A DNA stretch of 46,757 nucleotides, taken from IMG/VR virus record IMGVR_UViG_3300044632_000390, positions 1-46,757 of that record. The stretch is one strand, 5' to 3'. Shown piece by piece: positions 25,553-32,877 of this stretch. The notes beneath the pieces were generated by a model. It ran no database searches and was not told the DNA's origin. It saw only the letters and a list, made by a program, of their open reading frames with translations. This stretch comes from a virus. The translations under genes were made by a program, and so were the position numbers. Position 1 is the first letter of the stretch. Every line of letters starts with the position of its first letter.

Positions 25553-25810
25553 TTACTCTCTATAGTCATTATATATTTCTAAGTAATCGTTTCTATAATC
25601 AATAATTAGTGGACATTCTAGTTGTTTAGATAACTCTATCAATTCTTCAATTGAACCAATATCAATACTAGGGTGTCCATTTATAAATGCATTTCTAAAT
25701 GTAAACCCTAACTTTTTTAATTCTTCTGCTTGTTTCGCTTCTTCGCGTTTTCTTCTTGTGTCTATTTCAATTGCGTAGTATTGTTGAGTGGTGTATAGCA
25801 TGAATTTCAT
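25553..25810 (-). CDS. Hypothetical protein, tandem paralogue candidate
   Basis: An 85-aa protein: a beta strand, an Arg/Lys/Glu/Ala helix (about 18-35), then 'S-I-D-I-x-x-x-E-E-L-I-E-L-S-K' and 'D-Y-L-E-I-Y-N-D-Y'. The second half aligns by eye with the neighbour at 25273. It overlaps its upstream gene by ATGA. Confidence 0.65.
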   Translation of the reverse strand: MKFMLYTTQQYYAIEIDTRRKREEAKQAEELKKLGFTFRNAFINGHPSIDIGSIEELIELSKQLECPLIIDYRNDYLEIYNDYRE

Positions 25811-26013
25811 AACGCACCTACTTGCTTCGTTGTTATCTTAACATCCACATCATACTTCTTGTCCATGTCTGCCAGCAATGCTTTATATAGCTTCTGCTGC
25901 ATTCCAACAGCGTCTTGAGAAAACTCTAATACCTTCTCTGGATACGCATGCAAGATGTATTCAAAGTCTTTCACTATGTTGTAAATCCAAAATTCTTCAC
26001 CTTCAGTATTCAT
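25807..26013 (-). CDS. Small hypothetical protein
   Basis: A 68-aa acidic helical protein. Two adjacent ATGs exist (26016, 26013); the second is better spaced from AGGAG. No family recognised. Confidence 0.62.
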   Translation of the reverse strand: MNTEGEEFWIYNIVKDFEYILHAYPEKVLEFSQDAVGMQQKLYKALLADMDKKYDVDVKITTKQVGAL

Positions 26014-26254
26014 CATTCTCTCCTATGTTCAGACTTTTTGCAGCGCCACGTAAAAACTTATATGATTCGTCATTCAAGTCAAAAGTGTAAGTGTTGCATA
26101 TCAGTGCTAGACAATACATAAACTTACCTATGACTTCTGAATTGATGCCATCAGTGTTATACAAATCAATGGTTTTGTCAAGCAGTTTTATGGGATTACT
26201 GCTTCCCGCTATGGGTGTTAAAAAGACAGCATCCTGAAATTTACCTATGTCCAT
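26003..26254 (-). CDS. Hypothetical protein
   Basis: An 83-aa protein with 'K-F-M-Y-C-L-A-L-I-C-N' in the middle, probably helical and soluble. It overlaps the HNH gene by 10 nt and the following gene by 11-14 nt. No family recognised. Confidence 0.62.
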   Translation of the reverse strand: MDIGKFQDAVFLTPIAGSSNPIKLLDKTIDLYNTDGINSEVIGKFMYCLALICNTYTFDLNDESYKFLRGAAKSLNIGENDEY

Positions 26255-26619
26255 TTTAATCTTTCTTTCTTTTCTTTGTCTGACTTAACTTTGTGACACC
26301 CGAAGCACAACACTTGCAAGTTCGTTATGGGGCAAAACATTCTAGCAACAAAAGTGTTCCAATCAATAAAGCCTGTCAAAGTACTAACAACAGGCTCTAT
26401 GTGATCAACTTGTACTTCCTTTGCTACAAAATGTTTCTTACATGCTGCACACTTATAATGCTCCGCTAGTCTCCCTGATGCTTTATTTATTTTCTTCCCT
26501 ACTTTAGCTGCATTTAGACACTCATACTTAGGTGGGTATCTATTTGAAGCACTACGCAAAGCAGAAATAATAAAGTTCTTTAGCCTAGCTTGCGTCCACT
26601 CAAGTTTCTTCTTCGCCAT
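26245..26619 (-). CDS. HNH endonuclease
   Basis: A 124-aa nuclease with C-A-A-C (57-60), the catalytic 'V-D-H-I-E-P-V' (71-77), an Asn at 100 and C-F-G-C-H-K (105-110), i.e. a zinc-stabilised beta-beta-alpha HNH fold. No separate DNA-binding homing domain is seen, so it may be a free-standing homing-type or recombination nuclease. The ATG at 26619 is favoured over an upstream TTG; the gene overlaps its neighbour by 20 nt. Confidence 0.87.
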   Translation of the reverse strand: MAKKKLEWTQARLKNFIISALRSASNRYPPKYECLNAAKVGKKINKASGRLAEHYKCAACKKHFVAKEVQVDHIEPVVSTLTGFIDWNTFVARMFCPITNLQVLCFGCHKVKSDKEKKERLKWT

Positions 26620-26782
26620 CAGGCTTTCCAAATTCTTGTTTGTACATTGCTACAATCTGTATAGGGAAAGCGTCAATGATGTCCTCTATTGACAGGTTTA
26701 AGTATTCCACTAAGTCACCAGCACAATAGAAGTTATCTTCACAAAAGCCACGCATGGCAAGTAGTTTATCTTCTTTAGTCAT
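26600..26782 (-). CDS. Small hypothetical protein
   Basis: A 60-aa acidic protein ('D-L-V-E-Y-L-N-L-S-I-E-D-I-I'), helical. It overlaps the HNH gene by 20 nt. Unknown function. Confidence 0.62.
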   Translation of the reverse strand: MTKEDKLLAMRGFCEDNFYCAGDLVEYLNLSIEDIIDAFPIQIVAMYKQEFGKPDGEEET

Positions 26783-26785
26783 TTC

Positions 26786-27028
26786 TCACTCTTTTTCTTG
26801 TTGTCCATCGCCAAGAAACTCCTCTATGTCTAGTGGTTTATTCAAGTCTGTAGAAGCATCTAAGTTTATCTTGTACCCATAGATGGAAGAGAGGAAGTTA
26901 CTAAACTCCGCAACTACTTTCTCGTAAAGCTCAAAGTCAGAAGCAGTGTAATTGTAGTCAATCCTTCGTACTTCTTTACCTTTTTTAACATTTATATGTG
27001 TAAAAACGTATTTATCAATGTTCATCAT
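26786..27028 (-). CDS. Small hypothetical protein
   Basis: An 80-aa protein with an acidic C-terminus. ATGATG at the start overlaps the upstream stop (ATGA). No domain recognised. Confidence 0.62.
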   Translation of the reverse strand: MMNIDKYVFTHINVKKGKEVRRIDYNYTASDFELYEKVVAEFSNFLSSIYGYKINLDASTDLNKPLDIEEFLGDGQQEKE

Positions 27029-27273
27029 TCAACTCCAAAATGGTTTTTAATTGCTGACTCAATGTCATCAACTTCGTTGTAGTAACTTGCCAAGTTAGCG
27101 CACACCTTGATAAGCAATGTAGCAAAATGGTAATTAAACACAGTGTCAAAAGCATGCCAAGAATCCTTTGTCTGATTGGGATTGTCTTCGTATTCTTTTT
27201 CAGCTAAAGCGTATGCTTTTTTTTCTAGCAGTATTAACACATCATGCAAAACATCAGTTCCCGTTCTCATCAT
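27025..27273 (-). CDS. Small hypothetical protein
   Basis: An 82-aa helical protein with 'K-D-S-W-H-A-F-D-T-V-F-N' in the middle. GGAGG precedes two adjacent ATGs (27273, 27270), and the second is better spaced. The start lies 20 nt inside the preceding 57-aa gene. Confidence 0.62.
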   Translation of the reverse strand: MMRTGTDVLHDVLILLEKKAYALAEKEYEDNPNQTKDSWHAFDTVFNYHFATLLIKVCANLASYYNEVDDIESAIKNHFGVE

Positions 27274-27427
27274 CTTCCTCCCACATTCTCATCCATTCCA
27301 TAGCAAAACTAATGTCTTTTTCTGGATATCCATGTTGTCTTAAAAGTTCTTCAACACTCACTCCTTCTTTTAACTCACATGGGAACCCGTATTTCCATCC
27401 CATCGGCGGGTCAATCATTGTTTTCAT
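27254..27427 (-). CDS. Small hypothetical protein (57 aa)
   Basis: Met/Trp-rich acidic protein ('W-K-Y-G-F-P', 'F-A-M-E-W-M-R-M-W'). ATG 27427 has AAGGAG at 7 nt; an ATG 6 nt upstream overlaps that site and is less likely. It overlaps the next gene by 20 nt. Confidence 0.58.
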   Translation of the reverse strand: MKTMIDPPMGWKYGFPCELKEGVSVEELLRQHGYPEKDISFAMEWMRMWEEDDENGN

Positions 27428-27429
27428 CC

Positions 27430-27600
27430 TCATTCTCCTTTAGGTAGTTCTGGTAACGAAGCCGTATAAAGTAATAAATGCTGTAACATCAATTCCGGGC
27501 TGTAGTCATCCGACTCTATCTTGTCCAGTATTTCATCTAATGTGTATGGGTGTTGAATATGAATGCTCTTATTATTTGCTACGTACCTCAACCTGCTCAT
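27430..27600 (-). CDS. Small hypothetical protein (56 aa)
   Basis: Starts by ATGA overlap with the nuclease stop, preceded by GGAGG. The middle is 'L-D-E-I-L-D-K-I-E-S-D-D', probably helical. Its last codons contain the Shine-Dalgarno for the next gene, so the two are probably translated together. Confidence 0.62.
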   Translation of the reverse strand: MSRLRYVANNKSIHIQHPYTLDEILDKIESDDYSPELMLQHLLLYTASLPELPKGE

Positions 27601-28454
27601 AGCACCTCCTGCACTTTAGGCTTTTTAACAACTTTAACAAGAAACTCAGGACGACCAGAGTACATAAACGTCTTAATCCCCTCACCTCCATTAGAATCTT
27701 TCCAACATTCCGCTTTATAAGCACAATAACTGCAAGTCACTCCCAACTTCAAATTGGGGCTTGTTTCAGACTGTTTAACAGGCTCCAGATGTTCTAGGCT
27801 ATCTAAACTACTCTGCACCGTTTTAATAGCATTAGAAGCCATTTCTGGAAACTTGTCAATGTCTTTCTGCTCAATAGGGTAAAAACCCAAGTGTCCCAAC
27901 TCTTTCTGAATTGTTAGAAACCCTGCTTGTTTCATCCCTAAAGCATGAGCATAGCCACCTAGCTGCGCTTTGTACCCAAACGGGTCTTTATCAAGCGATT
28001 CATCAAACTTTCGTTGTCCTTGCTTAGTCGTGCTTTTGACATCCACCAGAACATCATTGATAATAGCGTCAATTCTCCCCCTAATCTTCCAGTCACCTAC
28101 TTCATGTTCCACTACCTTTTGCTCGTCTTTTACTTCATAACCAGCAGCAGACACCACACTTAGCACAAGCTCTTCCAGCATATCCCCGTAGAAAAACTTT
28201 AGCTTTGTTGTAGCATCTAAAGGTTCAGCAATGTCACTTCTATTATACCTGTACCACAATTGACGTGGGCAGGAAGCCCCCACTTCCGAAAAGTATAACA
28301 CCTTCTCTTTACGCTCTCTGCTTACATCAAACCACTTAGCGTAAGAAGCTACAACAGAATGCTTTTCTTTCGGGGTCGCTGGCGGCTTCTTTCCAGTGAT
28401 GACATCCTGCACATCCTGAATAAGATTATTTAGCACAAGTATCCCCAATGTCAT
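27597..28454 (-). CDS. PD-(D/E)XK exonuclease, Cas4/RecB-like with probable Fe-S cluster
   Basis: DNA exonuclease probably serving recombination, end processing or host DNA breakdown (the role of gp6 in T7). The active-site motif is 'G-R-I-D' followed by 'V-D-V-K-S' (Asp129, Asp138, Lys140). Four cysteines, Cys62 in 'A-S-C-P-R-Q-L' and Cys241, Cys244 and Cys250 in the C-terminal C-x-x-C-x(5)-C, match the Cas4/AddB-type iron-sulphur arrangement. Length from ATG 28454 is 285 aa; a GTG at 28436 with GGGG at 6 nt is an alternative start. It overlaps the upstream gene by about 29 nt. Confidence 0.87.
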   Translation of the reverse strand: MTLGILVLNNLIQDVQDVITGKKPPATPKEKHSVVASYAKWFDVSRERKEKVLYFSEVGASCPRQLWYRYNRSDIAEPLDATTKLKFFYGDMLEELVLSVVSAAGYEVKDEQKVVEHEVGDWKIRGRIDAIINDVLVDVKSTTKQGQRKFDESLDKDPFGYKAQLGGYAHALGMKQAGFLTIQKELGHLGFYPIEQKDIDKFPEMASNAIKTVQSSLDSLEHLEPVKQSETSPNLKLGVTCSYCAYKAECWKDSNGGEGIKTFMYSGRPEFLVKVVKKPKVQEVL

Positions 28455-28629
28455 CAGACCACTCAATAGGCGCTATGTATTTGAAATTAGCGTGCTTCCT
28501 AGCTGCGTCCCATCCAGCATGAAACGCTTTTTTCATAGCGTTGTTAAGTAAAGTCCTTATGTGTTCCGATGTGTCAAAAGAACGAAAGTTTTTACTATAT
28601 TGGCTATAAGCTCTACACTTAGCACTCAT
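28426..28629 (-). CDS. Small hypothetical protein between SSB and exonuclease
   Basis: A 67-aa basic helical protein ('A-M-K-K-A-F-H-A-G-W-D-A-A'). Starts by TGATG overlap with the SSB stop. Position within the replication/recombination group suggests a DNA-related accessory, unproven. Confidence 0.62.
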   Translation of the reverse strand: MSAKCRAYSQYSKNFRSFDTSEHIRTLLNNAMKKAFHAGWDAARKHANFKYIAPIEWSDDIGDTCAK

Positions 28630-29057
28630 CACAATGTCTCATCAGCGTCAAAGGGAGTGGTACTATCATCACCTTTAGGCTCATATTTGACAAGCTCAGT
28701 GATTACAATAGTGCCTTTAATAACTGCACCCTTACCATAGCGTTTAGCAAAGGAATGGTCATAACTACCAGTCACTTCAATGACAGCTTTAGAACCATTG
28801 CCAATAGACTTAGCATCAATAGTATTGCCCCCTTGAGACACAAAGGCAAAGGGATACTTGCTCTTAGCACTAAAGCTAAAGCCTTTCTTTTCGTCGCTGT
28901 TAATCTTCATGCCATAATCAGCTTCCAGCTTTTGTTTTGCTTTCTCGCTAATGTTAGCAATAGTGGCTTTATACTTTGTGTTGTCCTTGTTGTAGTTCTT
29001 ATTGACTTCAACAGCGTCATTAGCCCACATAATTTCACATGCAATTTTTACACTCAT
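28629..29057 (-). CDS. Single-stranded DNA-binding protein (T7 gp2.5-like role)
   Basis: A 142-aa protein with a beta-rich OB-like core, aromatic and basic residues, and an acidic tail ending 'D-A-D-E-T-L', the hallmark of phage SSBs that contact polymerase and helicase through the tail. The ATG at 29057 follows AAGGAG with ideal spacing; the longer in-frame reading to 29135 runs into the upstream gene and is rejected. It is encoded beside exonuclease and polymerase. Confidence 0.82.
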   Translation of the reverse strand: MSVKIACEIMWANDAVEVNKNYNKDNTKYKATIANISEKAKQKLEADYGMKINSDEKKGFSFSAKSKYPFAFVSQGGNTIDAKSIGNGSKAVIEVTGSYDHSFAKRYGKGAVIKGTIVITELVKYEPKGDDSTTPFDADETL

Positions 29058-29058
29058 T

Positions 29059-29268
29059 TTACTCTCCTTTAGTTGGGTTTGGCATTGGCATCCAGAGAAC
29101 TGGGTAACATGAAACCGTATAACCATATCCATCATTGTCCATCATCCAACGCTTGTTGTATTGCGCCGCCGCCGCTTTCATTAACACCTCACCATCAGCA
29201 TCGTAGTATCCGCACACGATAACAACCGTTCCATCCTTCGGCGCAGTTTCTATAGGTTGCCAAGTCAT
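29059..29268 (-). CDS. DUF551-like small protein
   Basis: A 69-aa protein with the pattern 'W-Q-P-I-E-T-A-P-K-D-G-T' at the start and 'W-M-P-M-P' at the end, typical of DUF551-type proteins common in phages and bacteria, function unknown. It has the AAAGGAGAGTTAA leader. Confidence 0.75.
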   Translation of the reverse strand: MTWQPIETAPKDGTVVIVCGYYDADGEVLMKAAAAQYNKRWMMDNDGYGYTVSCYPVLWMPMPNPTKGE

Positions 29269-29290
29269 TTAACTCTCCTTTGTTAAAATT

Positions 29291-29434
29291 TCAATCATGC
29301 ACTAAGTTCAAACCCATACCAAGCAAACAAACCCACACAACCCAAAATTCCCATGTGTCAATAGAAATACCACCAGATGCTAATGAGATACCTAAAATGC
29401 CACATAATAAAAATGAAATTATTGCCTTTCTCAT
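29291..29434 (-). CDS. Small membrane protein (47 aa, two hydrophobic segments)
   Basis: Hydrophobic residues 5-23 and 29-44 give a hairpin membrane peptide. TAGGAGAG lies before the ATG, between polymerase and the DUF551-like gene. Several such peptides occur in this block and may alter the host membrane, which is inference. Confidence 0.6.
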   Translation of the reverse strand: MRKAIISFLLCGILGISLASGGISIDTWEFWVVWVCLLGMGLNLVHD

Positions 29435-29443
29435 ATTACTCTC

Positions 29444-30325
29444 CTAATGTACTTCCGACCAATCAGCGCCTATCTTTGCTTCTGCATCAATACGACACCT
29501 AAATCCTACCACATCTCTTACTTCATTTGCAAGTCTTTTTGCTAATTCTGCTAACTTTTCTGCATCATCAGGATGGCATTCAAACACAAGCTCGTCATGT
29601 ATGAAGCCTAGCTGATGCGCTCTAATGCTTTGTTGTTTTATTGCAACATTAACATCCACCATCCATTGCTTTGCCACAACAGCGCCAGCATTTTGCAGCA
29701 AAGTGTTTAATGCTTTATGCTCTGAGCGTACCCACAAACGTCTGCCATCAAGTCCGGGTAAGCTGCCATATTTTAACACTATGCTTTGTACTTTATCCAA
29801 TAGCTTAGAATAGCGTGGTGTATCAGCCTTAAACTTGTCAATACGTGCCTGACCTATCTTAGCGCCATGACCTGTAATGCTTCCAATCTTAGCAGCTCCA
29901 GCGCCATACAGCAAAGCATAGATAAATGTCTTAGCCTGATCTCGTGTGTCTAGCCCCGCTGCCATTTGATTCTTTGTGTGTACATCCCCCTCCAGTAATT
30001 CCTTAGTCCATTCCTCGTCTTGCATGTAATGTGCTAGACACCTAAGTTCAATACCTGACAAGTCCACATCGACCATAATGTAGCCCTGTCTAGGAATCCA
30101 ACATGACCTCATCTCTTTGCCATATTGCACCTTACCTGAAGGCACTTGAGCAATGTTAGGGCTAGAGTGCGTACAGCGGCCTGTAACAGCTCCACATGAG
30201 TTTACATACCCATGTACCACACCTTCCTTATCAGCGTGTTCTAGCCAGTTTGCAAGCATTCCTGAGTGCTTCTGGAGCATCAGGTAACGGCTAAGCAGCG
30301 TTGCTGCATTGAGTAATGATGTCAT
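29444..30325 (-). CDS. Family A DNA polymerase, fingers-palm part (split gene, C-terminal half)
   Basis: The 293-aa polymerase catalytic half. Motif A is 'D-L-S-G-I-E-L-R' with Asp88, motif B runs from Lys132 to Tyr140-Gly141 and motif C is His243-Asp244-Glu245; all catalytic residues are intact. The exonuclease/thumb half is in a separate frame at 30291-31073, overlapping by 35 nt. The ATG at 30325 has GAGG about 9 nt upstream, so independent start is possible, as are programmed frameshift or an indel. No T7-type thioredoxin-binding insertion is apparent. Confidence 0.9.
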   Translation of the reverse strand: MTSLLNAATLLSRYLMLQKHSGMLANWLEHADKEGVVHGYVNSCGAVTGRCTHSSPNIAQVPSGKVQYGKEMRSCWIPRQGYIMVDVDLSGIELRCLAHYMQDEEWTKELLEGDVHTKNQMAAGLDTRDQAKTFIYALLYGAGAAKIGSITGHGAKIGQARIDKFKADTPRYSKLLDKVQSIVLKYGSLPGLDGRRLWVRSEHKALNTLLQNAGAVVAKQWMVDVNVAIKQQSIRAHQLGFIHDELVFECHPDDAEKLAELAKRLANEVRDVVGFRCRIDAEAKIGADWSEVH

Positions 30326-31073
30326 CTAATATCGCCTCATCCATGACAAAGTTTCCCTTGTCTGTTTTCTTTTTGGGTTTCCAGCCTAGCCCTTGCAAGC
30401 GCTTCACAATCTGTTGTCTGCTGCCGGGGTTAAAGACCTCAACATCATCCTTCAGTCTCTTTCCGGTTTTTACGGAGTATCTTTCCGTAATTATCGGGGG
30501 GAAAGCCTCTTGCATTTCCTTCTCAATCGCTGCCAATTCGTCATCAAACCGAGCCTTTAGTTCCAACACTTTCATTACATCTATCTGCCAGCCGTAGCGT
30601 TCCTGCTCTGCCAACACTCTAGCTGATGCGTACTCTAGCTGTATGCTTTTCTCGCTAAAGTGCTTTAGTTCCTCTAGCAAAGCAATGTGTACTTTTTGCA
30701 ATAATGTAACATCTTGTCTGCAATAAGTATGCAAATACTGCATATCAGGCTTATCGAAATCAATAGGCTGTTGCAGCTTATGATAACCTAGCGCTACTCC
30801 CCATGCTTCTAGGCTATGGCCTCCTTGTCTGTCAGCGTTAGCAAGTCGTGAAAGCACCAGTGTATCTACCTGCTTGTCCTCTGGAATCTTTATGCCCCAT
30901 AGTTTCTCAAGCCAATAGAAGTCAAAAGCTATGCCATTATGCGCTACAACATATTTATCATCGAGATATTCCTGTAAACCCTTTGGTGTATAGAAGGTAC
31001 TATCATCAACACAGCACATCCATATATGACTTTGCTTGCTGTCTGTCTCAATGTCTAAGTAGGCGTAGTTCAT
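30291..31073 (-). CDS. Family A DNA polymerase, 3'-5' exonuclease part (split gene, N-terminal half)
   Basis: A 260-aa proofreading half: Exo I Asp7-x-Glu9, Exo II around Asn46 to Asp51 and Exo III 'Y-C-R-Q-D' ending at Asp121. The C-terminal region ('F-N-P-G-S-R-Q-Q-I') is the normal thumb lead-in. The homology continues directly in the other frame of the downstream ORF, which shows that the two halves descend from one gp5-like polymerase. Combined length is about 550 aa against 704 aa in T7. Confidence 0.9.
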   Translation of the reverse strand: MNYAYLDIETDSKQSHIWMCCVDDSTFYTPKGLQEYLDDKYVVAHNGIAFDFYWLEKLWGIKIPEDKQVDTLVLSRLANADRQGGHSLEAWGVALGYHKLQQPIDFDKPDMQYLHTYCRQDVTLLQKVHIALLEELKHFSEKSIQLEYASARVLAEQERYGWQIDVMKVLELKARFDDELAAIEKEMQEAFPPIITERYSVKTGKRLKDDVEVFNPGSRQQIVKRLQGLGWKPKKKTDKGNFVMDEAILDDIITQCSNAA

Positions 31074-31252
31074 TTCAGCGCATGCCCCAACACGTAGTCA
31101 ATAACTTCATGCTTTTTATCCTCCATCAACGCTAGTGGTGTACGCATATCAAAAGCCTTGTTAGGGGACACCCACCACTTCTCAACAAGTTCTTTAGAAC
31201 CTAGCATAGAAGATAGAATAACGTCAAGTTTTTCTTTGACACTAGCGCTCAT
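31070..31252 (-). CDS. Small protein resembling the MbcA/ParS/Xre antitoxin toxin-binding domain
   Basis: A 60-aa protein. 'W-W-V-S-P-N-K-A-F-D-M-R-T-P-L-A-L-M' followed by a final helix matches the DUF2384-type antitoxin C-terminal domain by eye. No helix-turn-helix part is present and no toxin lies adjacent. It could be a solo decoy against host RES-type toxins or simply a small phage protein of the same shape. Moderate confidence in the domain, low in the role. Confidence 0.6.
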   Translation of the reverse strand: MSASVKEKLDVILSSMLGSKELVEKWWVSPNKAFDMRTPLALMEDKKHEVIDYVLGHALK

Positions 31253-31493
31253 TTGTAATCCCCCGTTTGTAAGCTTCTACGACATAGAAAGAATAGTTAA
31301 GATGTTCTAGCGCTTCTTCTCCTTGATAATAGTAATCGTCGTAGTAGCAATCACCCCAACTAAAACCACAATTAACATAAAAACCTTCCTTTGCGCGCCT
31401 TTCTATCCATTTAATTGTATTAAGAAGGTGCCCATCATCCATATCAGATATTAACATTGCTGTACCATCTCTAGTAATGTGCTCTACAGTCAT
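31242..31493 (-). CDS. Hypothetical Tyr/Asp-rich protein
   Basis: An 83-aa protein with a 'Y-Y-D-D-Y-Y-Y' cluster in the middle, otherwise no motif. It overlaps neighbours on both sides (4-11 nt). Confidence 0.65.
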   Translation of the reverse strand: MTVEHITRDGTAMLISDMDDGHLLNTIKWIERRAKEGFYVNCGFSWGDCYYDDYYYQGEEALEHLNYSFYVVEAYKRGITNER

Positions 31494-31705
31494 TTTTCAC
31501 CCCTTGCTAGTATGGCTTCCTCAATAGCATCAGCGTCTCTACCAGCAGCAACTTCGCTACAAAGTGCCGCGCACGCTTCACGCTCGGCAGCAGCGACAAG
31601 GGCGGCGAAGCGTGTAAGGTGCCGCAATGTCGATTCGCCCCAGGGCTTGCCAGAATCATCGCCCCAAATTTCCCGCGCTATACTAATAATGTCGTCTCTG
31701 TTCAT
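31490..31705 (-). CDS. Small conserved phage protein of unknown function
   Basis: A 71-aa helical protein containing 'F-A-A-L-V-A-A-A-E-R-E-A-C', a pattern common in betaproteobacterial phage accessory proteins. GAGGTGAG precedes the ATG. G+C is visibly higher than its neighbours, suggesting recent exchange. Confidence 0.68.
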   Translation of the reverse strand: MNRDDIISIAREIWGDDSGKPWGESTLRHLTRFAALVAAAEREACAALCSEVAAGRDADAIEEAILARGEK

Positions 31706-31717
31706 TTCTCACCTCTT

Positions 31718-31846
31718 CTAAAATAGCCACCACCCCACTAAAAGCGTGGGGAGCCAGTACAATGCCGTTAATGCACCGCCAATTAAAATTACAGCAAGCA
31801 AGATCAAACAGACCAGCGCACAATCTATAATGTCGTCTTTAGTCAT
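31718..31846 (-). CDS. Small membrane peptide (42 aa)
   Basis: Starts by ATGA overlap with the upstream stop. After a short charged start, residues 9-42 are almost wholly hydrophobic (two spans or one long span, ending 'G-W-W-L-F'). Function unknown. Confidence 0.6.
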   Translation of the reverse strand: MTKDDIIDCALVCLILLAVILIGGALTALYWLPTLLVGWWLF

Positions 31847-32076
31847 TTGTAATTCTCCAATAAGTATCCATATATTTCAGCATTGTCTGCTTGTGTAACT
31901 TTCTTTTCTAACCACTTGGCTTTGTATCCCTTTCTGTCTAATAGTTCCCAATTAAATTGTGCTGAATAACCTGAATGTTCCCATGTGGATTCTTCTTCGG
32001 GTTCATACATTGTAATGCCTATCTGACAAGGAATACCATGTAACTTGTAGTCAACAATGTCTATGTAGTTAGTCAT
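31843..32076 (-). CDS. Hypothetical protein
   Basis: A 77-aa acidic protein with several Trp and Tyr. It overlaps the upstream gene by 8 nt and the downstream gene by 4 nt. No domain recognised. Confidence 0.63.
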   Translation of the reverse strand: MTNYIDIVDYKLHGIPCQIGITMYEPEEESTWEHSGYSAQFNWELLDRKGYKAKWLEKKVTQADNAEIYGYLLENYK

Positions 32077-32596
32077 TTTTTTCCTTTAACTTAGCTTTAA
32101 GTGTTGAGGCAAATGTGTTCCAGTCACCCCCAAGTACGTCCATACCCGCTGAATGCCATGCTTCATATACTGCGTCAAAGAATAACCCTTGCCATTCGCG
32201 CTTTGAATTGCGGTAGGCTTGAGAGTATTTACCTTCGCCTGTTGTTATGAACGTATGGCAGGGGCTACACAACGCACCAATAAAACGTCCTTCCCCTCTA
32301 TGATTGCTACACCCCTTCACGATACACGCCACAGGCTCCTGCTCTGGCGCTAGTGCGGCCTCGATTTCTTGCTGCACGTCAGTAAAACGCTGAAGTGGGT
32401 CTGGCTGCGCTAGTCGCTCGCGTAGAACGGCGCTGTGTTTGGCAATACACTCATGAAGCGCACGCTCAAAAATTGCATCTTGTTGTGAGTGTCCAACATA
32501 AAATTGCCTTGCTTCCGTATATCCAAGCAGTCGGGCGTTTTCTATTAGCGCATCTAGCGCTTGCTGCATTATTTCTCGGTCAATTTTGTCAGTCAT
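32069..32596 (-). CDS. Modular hypothetical protein with Cys/His segment
   Basis: A 175-aa protein. The N-terminus 'E-I-M-Q-Q-A-L-D-A-L' and a central 'L-A-Q-P-D-P-L-Q-R-F-T-D-V' module recur in the next upstream protein. After it comes a Cys/His-rich part ('C-I-V-K-G-C-S-N-H' then 'C-S-P-C-H') that may bind zinc, then a Trp-rich helix. The repeated module is nearly identical at DNA level, pointing to recent duplication or recombination. Confidence 0.68.
   Translation of the reverse strand: MTDKIDREIMQQALDALIENARLLGYTEARQFYVGHSQQDAIFERALHECIAKHSAVLRERLAQPDPLQRFTDVQQEIEAALAPEQEPVACIVKGCSNHRGEGRFIGALCSPCHTFITTGEGKYSQAYRNSKREWQGLFFDAVYEAWHSAGMDVLGGDWNTFASTLKAKLKEKND
32342..32414. repeat. 73-bp direct repeat, copy 1
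   Basis: Matches 32762-32834 with a single mismatch (32354 G against 32774 A). It encodes the shared 'L-A-Q-P-D-P-L-Q' module in two adjacent proteins in the same frame. Confidence 0.95.
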
Positions 32597-32877
32597 TTTT
32601 GCCCTCCTGTGTACTCGTAAAAATACCGATCTGTTAATTCTTCCTGCATTCTTTTGCGATTATTGCCTTCCGGCCAAGATAGCGCAGCTTCTTTTTTGGC
32701 TCTTTTTTTTGCTTTTAGATGTAATTCTTCCAAGTCAAGAGCTATGCGTCGTGGTTGCGTGTCTGGCGCTAGTACGGCCTCGATTTCTTGCTGCACGTCA
32801 GTAAAACGCTGAAGTGGGTCTGGCTGCGCTAGTCCTAGCGCCTCCAACGCTTGCTGCATTAGTTCACGGTCAGTCAT
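32593..32877 (-). CDS. Modular hypothetical protein
   Basis: A 94-aa protein: 'E-L-M-Q-Q-A-L-E-A-L' start, the module shared with the downstream 175-aa protein, then a Lys/Arg/Glu helix. Starts by TGATG overlap with the primase-helicase stop. Function unknown; the module style is common in accessory genes of Burkholderiales phages. Confidence 0.68.
   Translation of the reverse strand: MTDRELMQQALEALGLAQPDPLQRFTDVQQEIEAVLAPDTQPRRIALDLEELHLKAKKRAKKEAALSWPEGNNRKRMQEELTDRYFYEYTGGQK
32762..32834. repeat. 73-bp direct repeat, copy 2
   Basis: Partner of 32342-32414, 420 bp away, one mismatch. Confidence 0.95.

Noticed and set aside
29058-29135. N-terminal extension of the SSB frame.
   Set aside because: It overlaps the DUF551-like gene out of frame, and the Shine-Dalgarno is placed for ATG 29057.
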